Positions 1-9,398 of a DNA stretch of 64,000 nucleotides are shown here, one piece after another; positions within the stretch are counted from its first letter, which is position 1; each line of letters opens with the position of its first letter. Where the stretch lies: positions 1-64,000 of the forward strand of contig JADLBD010000008.1 in NCBI GenBank assembly GCA_020847975.1, written 5' to 3'. Source of the DNA: Bryobacterales bacterium (GTDB lineage: Bacteria; Acidobacteriota; Terriglobia; Bryobacterales; Bryobacteraceae). Under the pieces are notes generated by a model. The model did no database searches and was not told the DNA's origin. It was given only the letters and a program-made list of their open reading frames with translations. The position numbers and the translations under genes were made by a program.

Positions 1-129
1 ATGCTGAATGCGACGGTCCACCCATCGTGCCATCCGATGGACCTTCCGCTCATTCAGCGACAGACAGATGCGGAAGGGCTCGATTACTTCGAAGTGCCCA
101 TTACCTTTACGGAGATCGGCGATGACTGA
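1..129 (+). CDS. C-terminal end of a phage tail/head-tail protein (truncated by window)
   Basis: Frame 1 open from base 1 to TGA at 127-129 (..DLPLIQRQTDAEGLDYFEVPITFTEIGDD*). Confidence 0.5.
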   Translation: MLNATVHPSCHPMDLPLIQRQTDAEGLDYFEVPITFTEIGDD

Positions 130-283
130 AGAGACGGTATGGCTTGCCCCTCCTTTCGGGCAGGGTGAGCCGCGTGAAGTTGAAGCAAAGCCCGAAGTGC
201 TCGTGCCGTTGATGAATACCGGTTGGTCGCAGTGTGCCCCGCCGTCCGCGGGCGCAGAGGAGGTGACCGAACATGTCGGTTAG
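122..283 (+). CDS. Small phage protein, hypothetical
   Basis: ATG at 122 overlapping the previous stop; MTEETVWLAPPFGQGEPREVEAKPEV...; overlaps the next gene start. Confidence 0.45.
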   Translation: MTEETVWLAPPFGQGEPREVEAKPEVLVPLMNTGWSQCAPPSAGAEEVTEHVG

Positions 284-1304
284 AACACAGGAGATTCTGA
301 TCGGTTTCGGCAAGGCCAAGCAGACGGACATCGCAACCGCAAACGTGGTCGGCGGCATCTGGCAGTTGAAGAAGCTCAACGCGGCGCTCGCTAATCCGAA
401 GCTCAACACCGAGAATGACGCCGAGGAGTTCGGTAAGGGCCACGAGTACATCACCGAGGTATTCAAAACTTCCTGGGATGTGAGCGGCACGATCGAGAAA
501 TACCTGAGTGCGGAGATTGCAGCCTGGGCGATGGCCTTCGGTTTGGGCAAGGTCGTGAAGTCGGGCACGAACCCGAACTTCACGTACACTTGCACACCAC
601 CGAATCCATCCAACGGCGATGCTGTCGAACTGCCGTTCTTCTTGTTCATTGAACAGATTCGCCCGGGTGCCGCCGTTGTACTCGACCGCACGGCCGTAGG
701 GTGTGCCGTTGAATCCTGGCAGATCGCGGTGGCCAGCGGTCCCGGCCGCGCGAACTCGAAGATCACGATTGAGTTCGTTGGATCTGGCAAACTCACAGAA
801 CCCTCCGGCATCACACTACCCGCGGCAATCGTTGAGAAACTGCTGCCGTCCGCGTCTCTCGCGCTCACGATCAACGGCACGAACTACGTCACCAACAAGA
901 ACATCATCTCGCTCGAGTTCGGCGGCAAGAACAACATCCGATTGGACGACGGATTCTACCCTGGCTCTGGTTTCCAGACTCCCGCAGATTCCACCAGTGG
1001 CGCGATCCGCGGCCGCATGGAGTACGGCAACAGGCAATTCACTCTGAAATTCGTTGCGCGGTTCGTGAACGGATCGGATGAACTGACGAAGCTCAAGAAC
1101 CAGTCCAGCGGGACCGCCGTCATCACGCTCACCTACGATGCGAACAATTCGCTGGAGGTGACGTTCGCGAAAGTGTCATTCTCGATGGCCGAGGTCGTCG
1201 ATACGGATGGGCGCGTGACGGTATCGGTCGAGTGCGCGCCGATGTACCAGGCGGGCATCATCTCGGCGGTCGCGAAGTGCGGCGTCGATGGCATCTGCCA
1301 GTAA
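273..1304 (+). CDS. Phage tail tube/major tail protein
   Basis: 343 aa, position upstream of chaperone pair and tape measure; MSVRTQEILIGFGKAKQTDIATANVVGGIWQLKKLN... Confidence 0.65.
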   Translation: MSVRTQEILIGFGKAKQTDIATANVVGGIWQLKKLNAALANPKLNTENDAEEFGKGHEYITEVFKTSWDVSGTIEKYLSAEIAAWAMAFGLGKVVKSGTNPNFTYTCTPPNPSNGDAVELPFFLFIEQIRPGAAVVLDRTAVGCAVESWQIAVASGPGRANSKITIEFVGSGKLTEPSGITLPAAIVEKLLPSASLALTINGTNYVTNKNIISLEFGGKNNIRLDDGFYPGSGFQTPADSTSGAIRGRMEYGNRQFTLKFVARFVNGSDELTKLKNQSSGTAVITLTYDANNSLEVTFAKVSFSMAEVVDTDGRVTVSVECAPMYQAGIISAVAKCGVDGICQ

Positions 1305-1314
1305 GGGAGCTTTT

Positions 1315-1938
1315 ATGGAAACCACCACTCCTGTTTTTGATGCGACCGTGCCGGTCGCTTTACAACTCCGTACTCCCGGCGGCGTCAAGACCGTCCGAGT
1401 CCGGTTCCCTTCCGACGACCAATGGGCGGAGCGGCAGCGGCGCCGCAAAGTCATCATCAAGAATCTGGGGCGCGGGATCTCCGAGACGATCATCCCGAAC
1501 GCCGAGGATGTGGACGCCGCGCTGCTCACGAAGATCCGCATTGAAGAGGAGACGCCGGCTGAGGTCGATCCCTTCGAGGCCGTGAAGTGCGTCGAGCAGC
1601 TGGCGCAAGCCGAGGTGGACGATGTGGTCCACGTTGGCGATGCATTCCGCGTGACCACACGTGTGCTGGGTGGCACGACCGTCCATTTACTGCGCATGCC
1701 TTCTGCGAAGGATGTGTTCGACTACCGGCGGGCGTTCGCGCGGGTGCTCGATCTGCCGTTCAACAAGCAGGAGTTGACCATCAATCTGCATGCTGCCGGC
1801 GACCTGTATAAGAAGCTCCGTCAGGCGACCGAGGGTTACGCTGGCGAGGCGCCCATCATTCACCAGGCCGTCGCCATCAAAGCCGCGATCGACGCGCTCG
1901 ACGCCGGATTCCAGGAGGAGCGCGACCCAAACTTCTGA
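1315..1938 (+). CDS. Phage tail assembly chaperone, zero-frame product (G-like)
   Basis: METTTPVFDATVPVALQLRTPGGVKTVRVRFPSDDQWAERQRRRKVII...; directly upstream of tape measure; ends just after a CCCAAAC slippery site. Confidence 0.65.
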   Translation: METTTPVFDATVPVALQLRTPGGVKTVRVRFPSDDQWAERQRRRKVIIKNLGRGISETIIPNAEDVDAALLTKIRIEEETPAEVDPFEAVKCVEQLAQAEVDDVVHVGDAFRVTTRVLGGTTVHLLRMPSAKDVFDYRRAFARVLDLPFNKQELTINLHAAGDLYKKLRQATEGYAGEAPIIHQAVAIKAAIDALDAGFQEERDPNF

Positions 1939-1967
1939 ACGGTGAGTGGCCGGACAGCCCGTCACTC
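1926..1967 (+). promoter_or_regulatory. Programmed -1 ribosomal frameshift signal
   Basis: Heptamer C CCA AAC at 1926-1932 in zero frame, 11-nt spacer, then 7-bp stem GAGTGGC(1944-1950)/GTCACTC(1961-1967) with a 10-nt loop. Confidence 0.75.
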
Positions 1968-2261
1968 CGGTATCTCGTCCATTGGGCCCTGCGGCGCGAT
2001 GACCTGTGCAATCCGCAACTGTGTCCCGACGCGCCTGATGGCGAACGCTGTGATCACTGCCCGCTGAACCGGATCGATGAAGCGCAGAACAGCGAGACCG
2101 GAATCTTGATCCGGCGCGCTCTGGACATGCGGACGGCACTGAAGCTCGGAATCCGAATCTCGCTCGACGAGATCCGCGCCGACGAATTCATCGCCATGCA
2201 GATTCTCGAAGAAGAGCGGGACCGGCACGAGCGGGAGAAGCTTCCCAACCATGGCGAGTAA
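1932..2261 (+). CDS. -1 frame extension of tail assembly chaperone (G-T-like), expressed by frameshifting
   Basis: -1 frame open: ..KLLNGEWPDSPSLRYLVHWALRRDDLCNPQLCPDAPDGERCDHCPLNRIDEAQNSETGILIRRALDMRTALKLGIRISLDEIRADEFIAMQILEEERDRHEREKLPNHGE*; no good start codon of its own near its beginning. Confidence 0.75.
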   Translation, partial: LLNGEWPDSPSLRYLVHWALRRDDLCNPQLCPDAPDGERCDHCPLNRIDEAQNSETGILIRRALDMRTALKLGIRISLDEIRADEFIAMQILEEERDRHEREKLPNHGE

Positions 2262-5200
2262 TCAGGTTGAACTGGTCGTCACCGTCGAAGTCGACAAGGC
2301 GAACCAGTCGATCAAGAGCGTCAACGCCAACCTGTCGAGCATCGAGAGCACCGCCGCAAAGAGTGCGCGCGGCGCGGCGGCGGGCATCGACGGAATGACG
2401 GCGGCAATGGTCAAGGGCGCGACCGCCGGGAACCTGCTGGCCGACGCCATCAAGACCGCCTTGCGGTGGGTGAAGGAATTCACCATCGACGCGGTGAAGG
2501 ACGCCGCGCACGTCGAGCGGTTGGAGCAGGCCACGCTCGCGCTGGCCAAGGCGCACGGCATCTCGGCGGCGGTGGTCAGGAAGACCTCCCAAGCCATCCA
2601 GGATTTGAACCTCGAAGACGAGGTCGCCCTCCGGACGATCAACCGTCTGATCGTCGCGGACATCGGTTTGGAGAAGGCGGAAGGCCTCGCCAAGCTCGCC
2701 AAAAACGCTGCCATCCTTGACGAAAATCTCACTGCGCCGGAAGCGCTCGAAGGCATCCTGCGCGCCATTGAATTCGGTCAGGAGCGCGCGCTCAAGCAAC
2801 TCGGGATCAAGGTCCAGTTCGACAAGGAACTCGAGCTGGCCGAACTGAAGCTTGGCCGTGCGATGTCGGAGAACGAGAAGGTCGAACCTCGCCGGCAAGC
2901 CGTGATGAAGGCTGGCGCGGCAATCCAGGGCGTTGCTGCGTCTGCCGCCGAAACCGCCGAGTCGAAGATGAAGCGGCTCGAACAGGAGATCCGCGACCTC
3001 CGGAAGGAAATCGGCAAGGAGTTCGTGGACGAGTGGCGCGCCATCATTCAGGCCTTGCGCGACATGGTGAAGTGGCTGGGCGAGAACACCGACCTGCTCA
3101 AGAAGTTTGCTCAGGGAATTCTGCTGGTCGGCACGGCGTTGGCCACCTACAAGATCGTCACCATGATCATGGGAATCACGGAGGCGGTGAAGGGGCTTAC
3201 CGCCGCGATGGTCGCGGGCCGGCTTGCGACGGTTGCGAATCCCATGGCGTTGGCGATCACGGGCGGGGTCGCCGCAGGCGCCATCATCTACAACCAGTAC
3301 ACCGACATGGTTGAGGAAAACGAGCGGCGCTTCAAAGAGATGGAAGAGATGGCGTTACGCCAGGATCTCCTGAGCGGCAAGCTCAAGATCGAGGACCTCA
3401 AGAAGGCGCGCGGAATGTCGGACGATCAGGTCCGCGAACTGGTGCTGGGCGGCAGGCGGCGGTTGATTCCCGGCATGGAGGAGGGCGGTCTTGATTTCAG
3501 CGGTTTCGAGTTTGGGCCGAAGATTACCATCGGCAAGCCAGGCAAGAAGGAGAACGTCGACGCCGTAGTCGCGCGGCTGAAGCTCGCCAAGGAAATGGGC
3601 GAATTTCAGCGGAAGGCGGAAAAGGACGCCATTGATTCCGCCGCGCAGGCGCGCGCCAAGGCGCTGCCAGGATTCGCCGGCGAGATTGCGGAGTTGAACA
3701 ACAAGATTCGGACGTGGACCACGTTCACCGACGACAAGGGTGCCGAGCATCAGGTTCGTCTAACCAAGAAGGCGTGGGATGCGGTCATAGATGAACTGTC
3801 CACGAAGTGGAAAACGTTCAAGGAGAAGCTGGACAAGGGCAATCGCGAGGCGATTGCGGACTACATCAAGGCGGAAGAGGAAGCTGCTCACCGGCGGATG
3901 GAGTTGGAGAGTGAACTGTTCCAGAAGCGGCTTCAGTACAACGAGGAAATCGCCCAGCAGAACCTGGATCACGTCAAGGAACTGATGCAGATCCAGGAGC
4001 AGCGGGCTGGCTTTGCGCGCGACGCACGTCTCCGGACACTCGAAGGTTATGACGCCAGAACCATCGAGCAGAAGGTCTGGGTGGAGCAGCAGAAGGCGCA
4101 GATCGAGATCGACTATATCGAACAGGTTCACGAGATCAAGCAGCGACTCTTCGACCTCGAAACTTCGCAGCGGGTTCTGGACTACGAACTCGAAATGAAG
4201 CGGCTCGGTTACCGCGCCGACGAGATCCAGGCGCGGATCGCGGAGTACACCCAGCAGCGGGAGGCCATCCGCCAAGCGAACCAGGAGGCCACGGACGCGG
4301 CCATCGACGCGGCGCGCCAGAACGCCGCCAACAGGACTGCGGATTTGATCCGCGACCACAACCAGCGGATCTTCGATTCCTTGAAACGCCAGGCCGAGGG
4401 CGTCTTCGATGCGCTCGTCACCAAGTCGCAGTCGGTGTGGTCCGCAATTGGGAACTCCTTCAAGACCGCAATGCTGACCGCGATCAAGGAAGTGGTGACG
4501 TCCCAGGTGGCGCGCGCTCTGATGGGGCTGTTCGGCGGCACGCGTGGGTACGCCCCTGCTGGCGCGGGCGGTGGCGGCGGTGTTCTCGGTGCGCTGTTCG
4601 GCGGCATCGGGATGTTCGGTGGTGGCGGCGGAGGCGGGCCAATCCCTGGCGGATCTGCCGGTGGATGGGGCACGCCGCCTTTTGTTCCTGGTGCCGGCGG
4701 CGTTTCCGGTACCGGTGGTGCCGGTGGAATCCTCTCCGGCGCGAACTGGGCGGCGTCGCTCGCGAACCTGAAGTCGTTCGCCGGCATTGGCGGCAGCATC
4801 CAGTTGGCGCCTGGTGTGGCCACCACGTGGCAGGCCGCGACGATGGGGCAGAAGCTTGCGTCCATCGGCAAATCGAACGCCGCGCTCTTGGGCGGTGGTT
4901 TGCTGGTCTACGAAGGTCTGCGCCGTGGCGGCGCGGCCGGAGTTGGCATGTCCGCGGCGGGCGGAGCGCTGATCGGTTTCAAGTACGGTGGTCCTCTTGG
5001 CGCCGCCATCGGAGGGATCGCTGGCGCGGCGGCTGGTATCGTGCGCCTGTTTGTCAAAGGCGCGCAGGAGAAGGCCCGCGAGAAGATTAAAGCCGTCTAC
5101 GGCGTCGACATCTCCGACAAGGCGATCTTGAAGCAGATCGTCGATACCGCGAAATCGGCATACGGCGGCAACCTCGACGTTGCGATCCAGAGCCAGCAGG

Positions 5201-5580
5201 TCCGCGAGTTCGTGGAGCTCTACGCGATGACGACGGGCCAGACCTATGGCGTCAAGTCGACGCAGGTTCAACCGGTGTCGCTGGCGCAGTCCGGAGGGTC
5301 GCTTTTCCAAGCGCCGAACTATTCGAACGGGGCCGCGCTCTCGTCGTTGGGCGGCTTGCCGTCGCTCGATACCATCGGCAGGGGCGCGCCGTCCGGCGGC
5401 GGGCTCGTGGTCAACATCACCGTTCCGGGCGCGAAGGAATTCTTCGAGAAGGAAACGGTGCGGGTGGTCGTCGAGAATCCGCGCGCCGTCCAGTCGGCGA
5501 CGATGACCGCGACGAAGCAAAACGCTGGCCGGCGAGAAATGGCGGCGCTTCAGACCGGCGTCGGATTGGTGACTGCCTGA
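2251..5580 (+). CDS. Phage tail tape measure protein
   Basis: 1109 aa, long coiled-coil/Ala-Gly-rich, hydrophobic central segment, position after chaperone pair. Confidence 0.9.
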   Translation: MASNQVELVVTVEVDKANQSIKSVNANLSSIESTAAKSARGAAAGIDGMTAAMVKGATAGNLLADAIKTALRWVKEFTIDAVKDAAHVERLEQATLALAKAHGISAAVVRKTSQAIQDLNLEDEVALRTINRLIVADIGLEKAEGLAKLAKNAAILDENLTAPEALEGILRAIEFGQERALKQLGIKVQFDKELELAELKLGRAMSENEKVEPRRQAVMKAGAAIQGVAASAAETAESKMKRLEQEIRDLRKEIGKEFVDEWRAIIQALRDMVKWLGENTDLLKKFAQGILLVGTALATYKIVTMIMGITEAVKGLTAAMVAGRLATVANPMALAITGGVAAGAIIYNQYTDMVEENERRFKEMEEMALRQDLLSGKLKIEDLKKARGMSDDQVRELVLGGRRRLIPGMEEGGLDFSGFEFGPKITIGKPGKKENVDAVVARLKLAKEMGEFQRKAEKDAIDSAAQARAKALPGFAGEIAELNNKIRTWTTFTDDKGAEHQVRLTKKAWDAVIDELSTKWKTFKEKLDKGNREAIADYIKAEEEAAHRRMELESELFQKRLQYNEEIAQQNLDHVKELMQIQEQRAGFARDARLRTLEGYDARTIEQKVWVEQQKAQIEIDYIEQVHEIKQRLFDLETSQRVLDYELEMKRLGYRADEIQARIAEYTQQREAIRQANQEATDAAIDAARQNAANRTADLIRDHNQRIFDSLKRQAEGVFDALVTKSQSVWSAIGNSFKTAMLTAIKEVVTSQVARALMGLFGGTRGYAPAGAGGGGGVLGALFGGIGMFGGGGGGGPIPGGSAGGWGTPPFVPGAGGVSGTGGAGGILSGANWAASLANLKSFAGIGGSIQLAPGVATTWQAATMGQKLASIGKSNAALLGGGLLVYEGLRRGGAAGVGMSAAGGALIGFKYGGPLGAAIGGIAGAAAGIVRLFVKGAQEKAREKIKAVYGVDISDKAILKQIVDTAKSAYGGNLDVAIQSQQVREFVELYAMTTGQTYGVKSTQVQPVSLAQSGGSLFQAPNYSNGAALSSLGGLPSLDTIGRGAPSGGGLVVNITVPGAKEFFEKETVRVVVENPRAVQSATMTATKQNAGRREMAALQTGVGLVTA

Positions 5581-5981
5581 TGCCCGGATCGGTTCAGAAC
5601 GCGGTGCCGGCGACCGTCCTGCCGAACAGTCTGTGCCGCGCGTTCACGCGTGCGCAAACCTACCCGGTGGTCGAGAACGAGTACCGGAACGGCGAGTCGC
5701 AACGCGCGGCACTGGCCACGACCAGCCGCAAACGGTGGCGGCTCGCAAAGAGACTGACGCCAGCGCTGTTGCAGGTGCTCCGCGACTTCTACGATGCGCG
5801 CAGAGGCCCGACCGAATCGTTCTACTTCTATGATCCGTATGACACCAGCCCGAAGTTCTCACACGACCCTGCGGGCTCAGCGACGACCGGCAGATACACC
5901 GTCCGCTTCGATTGCGAGTGGAACCAGACATGTGGCCCTGGCCGCTCGGACGTGAACATCGAGCTGATCGAACTCGCATAG
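5580..5981 (+). CDS. Phage minor tail protein
   Basis: 133 aa, ATG overlaps tape-measure stop; ..TSRKRWRLAKRLTPALLQVLRDFYDARRGPTESFYFYDPYDTSP.. resembles short distal-tail proteins. Confidence 0.6.
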   Translation: MPGSVQNAVPATVLPNSLCRAFTRAQTYPVVENEYRNGESQRAALATTSRKRWRLAKRLTPALLQVLRDFYDARRGPTESFYFYDPYDTSPKFSHDPAGSATTGRYTVRFDCEWNQTCGPGRSDVNIELIELA

Positions 5982-6000
5982 GCCGCAGGAGAAAGACCGC

Positions 6001-6384
6001 ATGGCGTTTTCCGCTTACCTCGACCAGAAGATCCTTGAGAAGGCTTTCCTCGGGCAGGACTTCTCGATTGCCGCGCGTTGGTGCAGCCTTCACACGACCG
6101 ATCCCGGCAAGACCGGAGCGAACGAAGCTGCGGGAGGGCCGTATGTCAGGCAGTCGGCGGATTCGTACACGCCAGTCGATGATAGCGGGAACTCGAAGCG
6201 GGTCCGGAGCAGCATCGTCCTTTCTTTCCAGGTTCCGGCTGGCACGTACACCCACATCGGTCTTTGGGACGCGCAAAGCGGCGGCAACTTCCTGGGTGGC
6301 GGCGCGCTCTCCTCGCCGGCCACGGTGGGCGACGGCGACTTCGTGATCATTCGCGAGAACGATCTCTCGATCTTGCAGGACTAG
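6001..6384 (+). CDS. Phage tail fibre-like protein
   Basis: 127 aa; ..WCSLHTTDPGKTGANEAAGGPYVRQ...GTYTHIGLWDAQSGGNFLGGGALSSP.. motif typical of small phage tail fibre proteins. Confidence 0.6.
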   Translation: MAFSAYLDQKILEKAFLGQDFSIAARWCSLHTTDPGKTGANEAAGGPYVRQSADSYTPVDDSGNSKRVRSSIVLSFQVPAGTYTHIGLWDAQSGGNFLGGGALSSPATVGDGDFVIIRENDLSILQD

Positions 6385-6393
6385 GGGGCGCAC

Positions 6394-6870
6394 GTGTCCA
6401 CGATCTGCACGCAATTCGGGCCGGTCACGAATTTCGAGATTACGCTTAACGGACTTGCCACCGGCGCGGCCCGCAGTTCGGCGAAAATCGAGAACCAGAA
6501 CTTGCGCTACGTTGACGCGATCTGCCAGTTCAAGATCAAGCCCGCGTCGGGCAGCCTCGGCGATCGTTACGGCGTTTACTTTTTCGCGTGGGGCGCAGCA
6601 GACGATGCGTCTCCGATCTATCCGGCGGGAGTGACTGGCGTCGATGAGGCAGTATCGGTCACCCTCGAAACGCTCTCCATTCGCGAAATCGGATCGCTAT
6701 ATGTCCCAGCGTCGGGTATTCTGATCAGCCCGCCGTTCTCGGTCGCGCAGGCCTTCGGCAATGTCCTCCCGCCAGTGTGGGGAGTGGTCGCCGTCAACCG
6801 CTGCGGCCTCGCACTCGACGCGACGGACAACACCGCCTTCTGGCGCGGCGTGCAGTTCGAGGTGATCTGA
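6394..6870 (+). CDS. Phage structural protein, hypothetical
   Basis: 158 aa in the tail operon; tight spacing. Confidence 0.45.
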   Translation: MSTICTQFGPVTNFEITLNGLATGAARSSAKIENQNLRYVDAICQFKIKPASGSLGDRYGVYFFAWGAADDASPIYPAGVTGVDEAVSVTLETLSIREIGSLYVPASGILISPPFSVAQAFGNVLPPVWGVVAVNRCGLALDATDNTAFWRGVQFEVI

Positions 6871-7958
6871 TGCGGCGCCTTCCACTGAACCCCACCTCGG
6901 AGACGCTGTTCCCAAGTGGAGTGTGCGAACCGCATCCTGACTTCAACGCACCACTCGGCAATGGCCTGTATGCGCTCTGGCTGCCGACGCGCGATCCGAG
7001 GATGTGGTTCAATCCCTGGCGGCTGAACGCCAAGCGTGCTGCAATCCCATTCGAGTACTCGCCCGCATACTTCCAGCGGCGGATGCTGTTCGGTGCCGCG
7101 GCATCCGGTCTCACCGTGCCGACGGGATCAGGCGGGAACACTCCAACACCGTTCGGCGCAGCTCTCGCGTGCAGCAACGAACAGGTCAGTTGGTCCGGCA
7201 GTTCTATGGCCGACGCGCCGGCGTTCATAGGCGATGGAACAGGCAAGACAATCTCTGTCTGCGTGTGGTTCCGGATCAACCGGCTGAACGGGACGGGCTT
7301 CCCTACCATCTGCAGCACCAGCTATACGACCGGCTGGTGGCTGGGTCTGCGAACGAGCACGGGAAAGTACAAAGCCATCTTTCGCAACAGTACATCGCCA
7401 TATGGTCCGTTCGAGTGGGGCGCCTACAGTGGTGATTTCCGAAAGGTCAACTGCATCTCGTTCGTCCTCCCGGTCGATGCGAACGCGACGTCGAGCATTT
7501 ACCACAACGGAGTTCTCGCCGCGCAGGGGACGATTCCCAACGCCAGTTCCGCGTCGGGCAGCGCTTCGGTCTTCCCGCTGTCCTCCTCGACGCCAGGCAT
7601 GTTCGTCGAGATCTTCGGCATCGCTTCGTGGACGCGCGCGTTGTACCCGGAGGAGATGCGTCAACTGGTATCCGGACCGCGCGTGTTGCTGGCAAAGCGG
7701 CAAGCCTTCTGGTACGGTCCGTTTCTCGCTTACCGTGATGCCGGGATCGCGGGCCACTCATCCGTAGCCGGTGTCCGCTTCCGCGGCGTGCCCAGGAGCG
7801 GAGTGATCGCAGGATCTGCAACGCTCGTGGGGTATCGCCGGCCGCCTTCAGCGCCAGAGCGCACGATCTCAATCCGGCCGGAAAGCCGCTCCATCTCGCC
7901 TGCGCCGGAACTACGCACGCTCGCTGTTCGGCGAGAAGACCGGGGCATCGAGGCATGA
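6870..7958 (+). CDS. Phage tail protein with LamG/concanavalin-like domain
   Basis: ATG at 6870 (MRRLPLNPTSETLFPSG..); ..KTISVCVWFRINRLNG...FVEIFGIASWTRALYPEEMRQLVSGPRVLL.. LamG-like pattern. Confidence 0.6.
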   Translation: MRRLPLNPTSETLFPSGVCEPHPDFNAPLGNGLYALWLPTRDPRMWFNPWRLNAKRAAIPFEYSPAYFQRRMLFGAAASGLTVPTGSGGNTPTPFGAALACSNEQVSWSGSSMADAPAFIGDGTGKTISVCVWFRINRLNGTGFPTICSTSYTTGWWLGLRTSTGKYKAIFRNSTSPYGPFEWGAYSGDFRKVNCISFVLPVDANATSSIYHNGVLAAQGTIPNASSASGSASVFPLSSSTPGMFVEIFGIASWTRALYPEEMRQLVSGPRVLLAKRQAFWYGPFLAYRDAGIAGHSSVAGVRFRGVPRSGVIAGSATLVGYRRPPSAPERTISIRPESRSISPAPELRTLAVRREDRGIEA

Positions 7959-8218
7959 TTTTCGTCAAAGACCCGAATGCAGTCCTCGATTACTACGTCG
8001 ACTGGACCCGATGGCTCAACGGCGACGCGATCGCCACGAGCGTGTGGGCGGTGACGGCGGGCTTGACCGTCGCCAATGATACCCACACCACGACGGCAGC
8101 GACCGTGTGGCTGTCCGGAGGCGTTGTGGGCGAGACGTATCGAGTCACCAACCGAATCACGACGGCGGGCGGCCGCACCGAAGACCGCTCCTTCGACGTG
8201 AAGATCGCAGAACGCTAA
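7955..8218 (+). CDS. Phage fibre-tail adaptor-like protein
   Basis: 87 aa; ..DPNAVLDYYVDWTRWLNGDAIATSVWAV..TVWLSGGVVGETYRVTNRITTAGGRTEDRSFDVKI.. Confidence 0.6.
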   Translation: MIFVKDPNAVLDYYVDWTRWLNGDAIATSVWAVTAGLTVANDTHTTTAATVWLSGGVVGETYRVTNRITTAGGRTEDRSFDVKIAER

Positions 8219-8248
8219 ACCCCAATTTCAACCAGGAAAGGAACATCC

Positions 8249-8641
8249 ATGAAACGTGGAATTGTGCTCGCCGTGTTGTGTCTCGCAATGGCGGTGATGA
8301 TCGCCGCGCAAAGCGGATCGCCGTTGGTCATCCCGGTGTGGACGGGCGCCAGATATGTCTTCGCAAGGCTCGGCCCATCACTGGTGCTCAATGGCAATCA
8401 ACTGGACATTCTCTTGCCGCCGGTTCTGGTGCGCCACACCGACGTGCTGCTGGTTTATGACACGGCCGCAGCCGGTTGGAAGCTTCCCGCCACTGCGACC
8501 AATATCGCAGTCTATGTGAACGGCCTCCGTTACCGGCAAGGTTACGACTATGCGATCACGAGCGGAGTCGTCAAGGCGCAGTTCGACAACATGCTTCCGG
8601 ATATGCAGGTCACCTGCGATTTCGACTCGACAACGCCGTGA
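8249..8641 (+). CDS. Prophage-encoded secreted/membrane protein, hypothetical
   Basis: 130 aa with apparent N-terminal signal peptide MKRGIVLAVLCLAMAVMIAAQS. Confidence 0.5.
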   Translation: MKRGIVLAVLCLAMAVMIAAQSGSPLVIPVWTGARYVFARLGPSLVLNGNQLDILLPPVLVRHTDVLLVYDTAAAGWKLPATATNIAVYVNGLRYRQGYDYAITSGVVKAQFDNMLPDMQVTCDFDSTTP

Positions 8642-8919
8642 CGAAGAGCGAGGCCGCGCGGTTAAAGCCGTACCTGCACGAATGCGTGTGTGGGCGCGTG
8701 TATGAATCGCGCTATAGGCGGCGAGTGCTCGAATGCATTCGCTGCCGGCGTCGCCGGTACGCACTCGAGGCCAGGAAACGGCGAGCGGACCCGGCGTACG
8801 CGGCGCGGTGGCGTGCGCTCACCGCCGTTGCTCGCGCGTGGAAGCACTTTCGCCACATCGCCCTCGATCTGTTTGGACCAGACGCGAATTTGAAAAGCAG
8901 CCTGAGCAGTGTGCCATGA
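8638..8919 (+). CDS. Small basic Cys-rich (zinc-ribbon-like) phage protein
   Basis: GTG start overlapping previous stop; CxC and CxxC (HECVCGRV...LECIRCRRRR), overlaps the next start by ATGA. Confidence 0.45.
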   Translation: MTKSEAARLKPYLHECVCGRVYESRYRRRVLECIRCRRRRYALEARKRRADPAYAARWRALTAVARAWKHFRHIALDLFGPDANLKSSLSSVP

Positions 8920-9398
8920 ACAGCAGCAGAAACCAGCGACTTGCAGAAGTCGCCCAAATCGCAGTGCGCGTCGAAGACGAGACCGGCATTCCCGCGCGGA
9001 TGCTCATTGCGCAATGGGCCACCGAATCGCGCTGGGGTGCACGGCCTGTCGGCAACTTCAACGTCTTCGGCGTGAAGCGCGCCAGCCGGCATAAGCGCTT
9101 CTGTGCCGTCGAAACCCGCGAGGTGATCGACGGAAAGGAAGTGAGGCGCGTGTGCGAATTCGCGGAATACGACTCTCTCGATGCGGCATGCCGCGATTAC
9201 GCCTGGCTCATTACTCGCGGCGCGCCATACCGTGCGGCATGGCGGCAGTATCAGCAAACTCGCGATGTTGCCCAACTGATCGAATCGGTGGCCCGAGTCT
9301 ACGCGACTGATCCGAACTACGCGCACTTGGTTAAACAGATTGCCGGGCAGGCGAACATCACAACGGCAATAGAAGCCGCAAGGGCAGTTCATGCCTGA
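8916..9398 (+). CDS. Glucosaminidase-family phage lysin / tail-associated muralytic enzyme
   Basis: ATG at 8916; ..ETGIPARMLIAQWATESRWGARPVGNFNVFGVKRASRH..YDSLDAACRDYAWLITRGAPYRAAW.. matches the FlgJ/N-acetylglucosaminidase pattern. Confidence 0.8.
   Translation: MNSSRNQRLAEVAQIAVRVEDETGIPARMLIAQWATESRWGARPVGNFNVFGVKRASRHKRFCAVETREVIDGKEVRRVCEFAEYDSLDAACRDYAWLITRGAPYRAAWRQYQQTRDVAQLIESVARVYATDPNYAHLVKQIAGQANITTAIEAARAVHA

Noticed and set aside
3760-5520. Minus-strand 586-aa ORF
   Set aside because: Antisense shadow of the tape measure gene; Arg/Leu-rich high-GC artefact. Similar antisense ORFs at 9358-10710, 13412-14833, 15248-16645, 40060-41163 and 62730-63866 rejected for the same reason.
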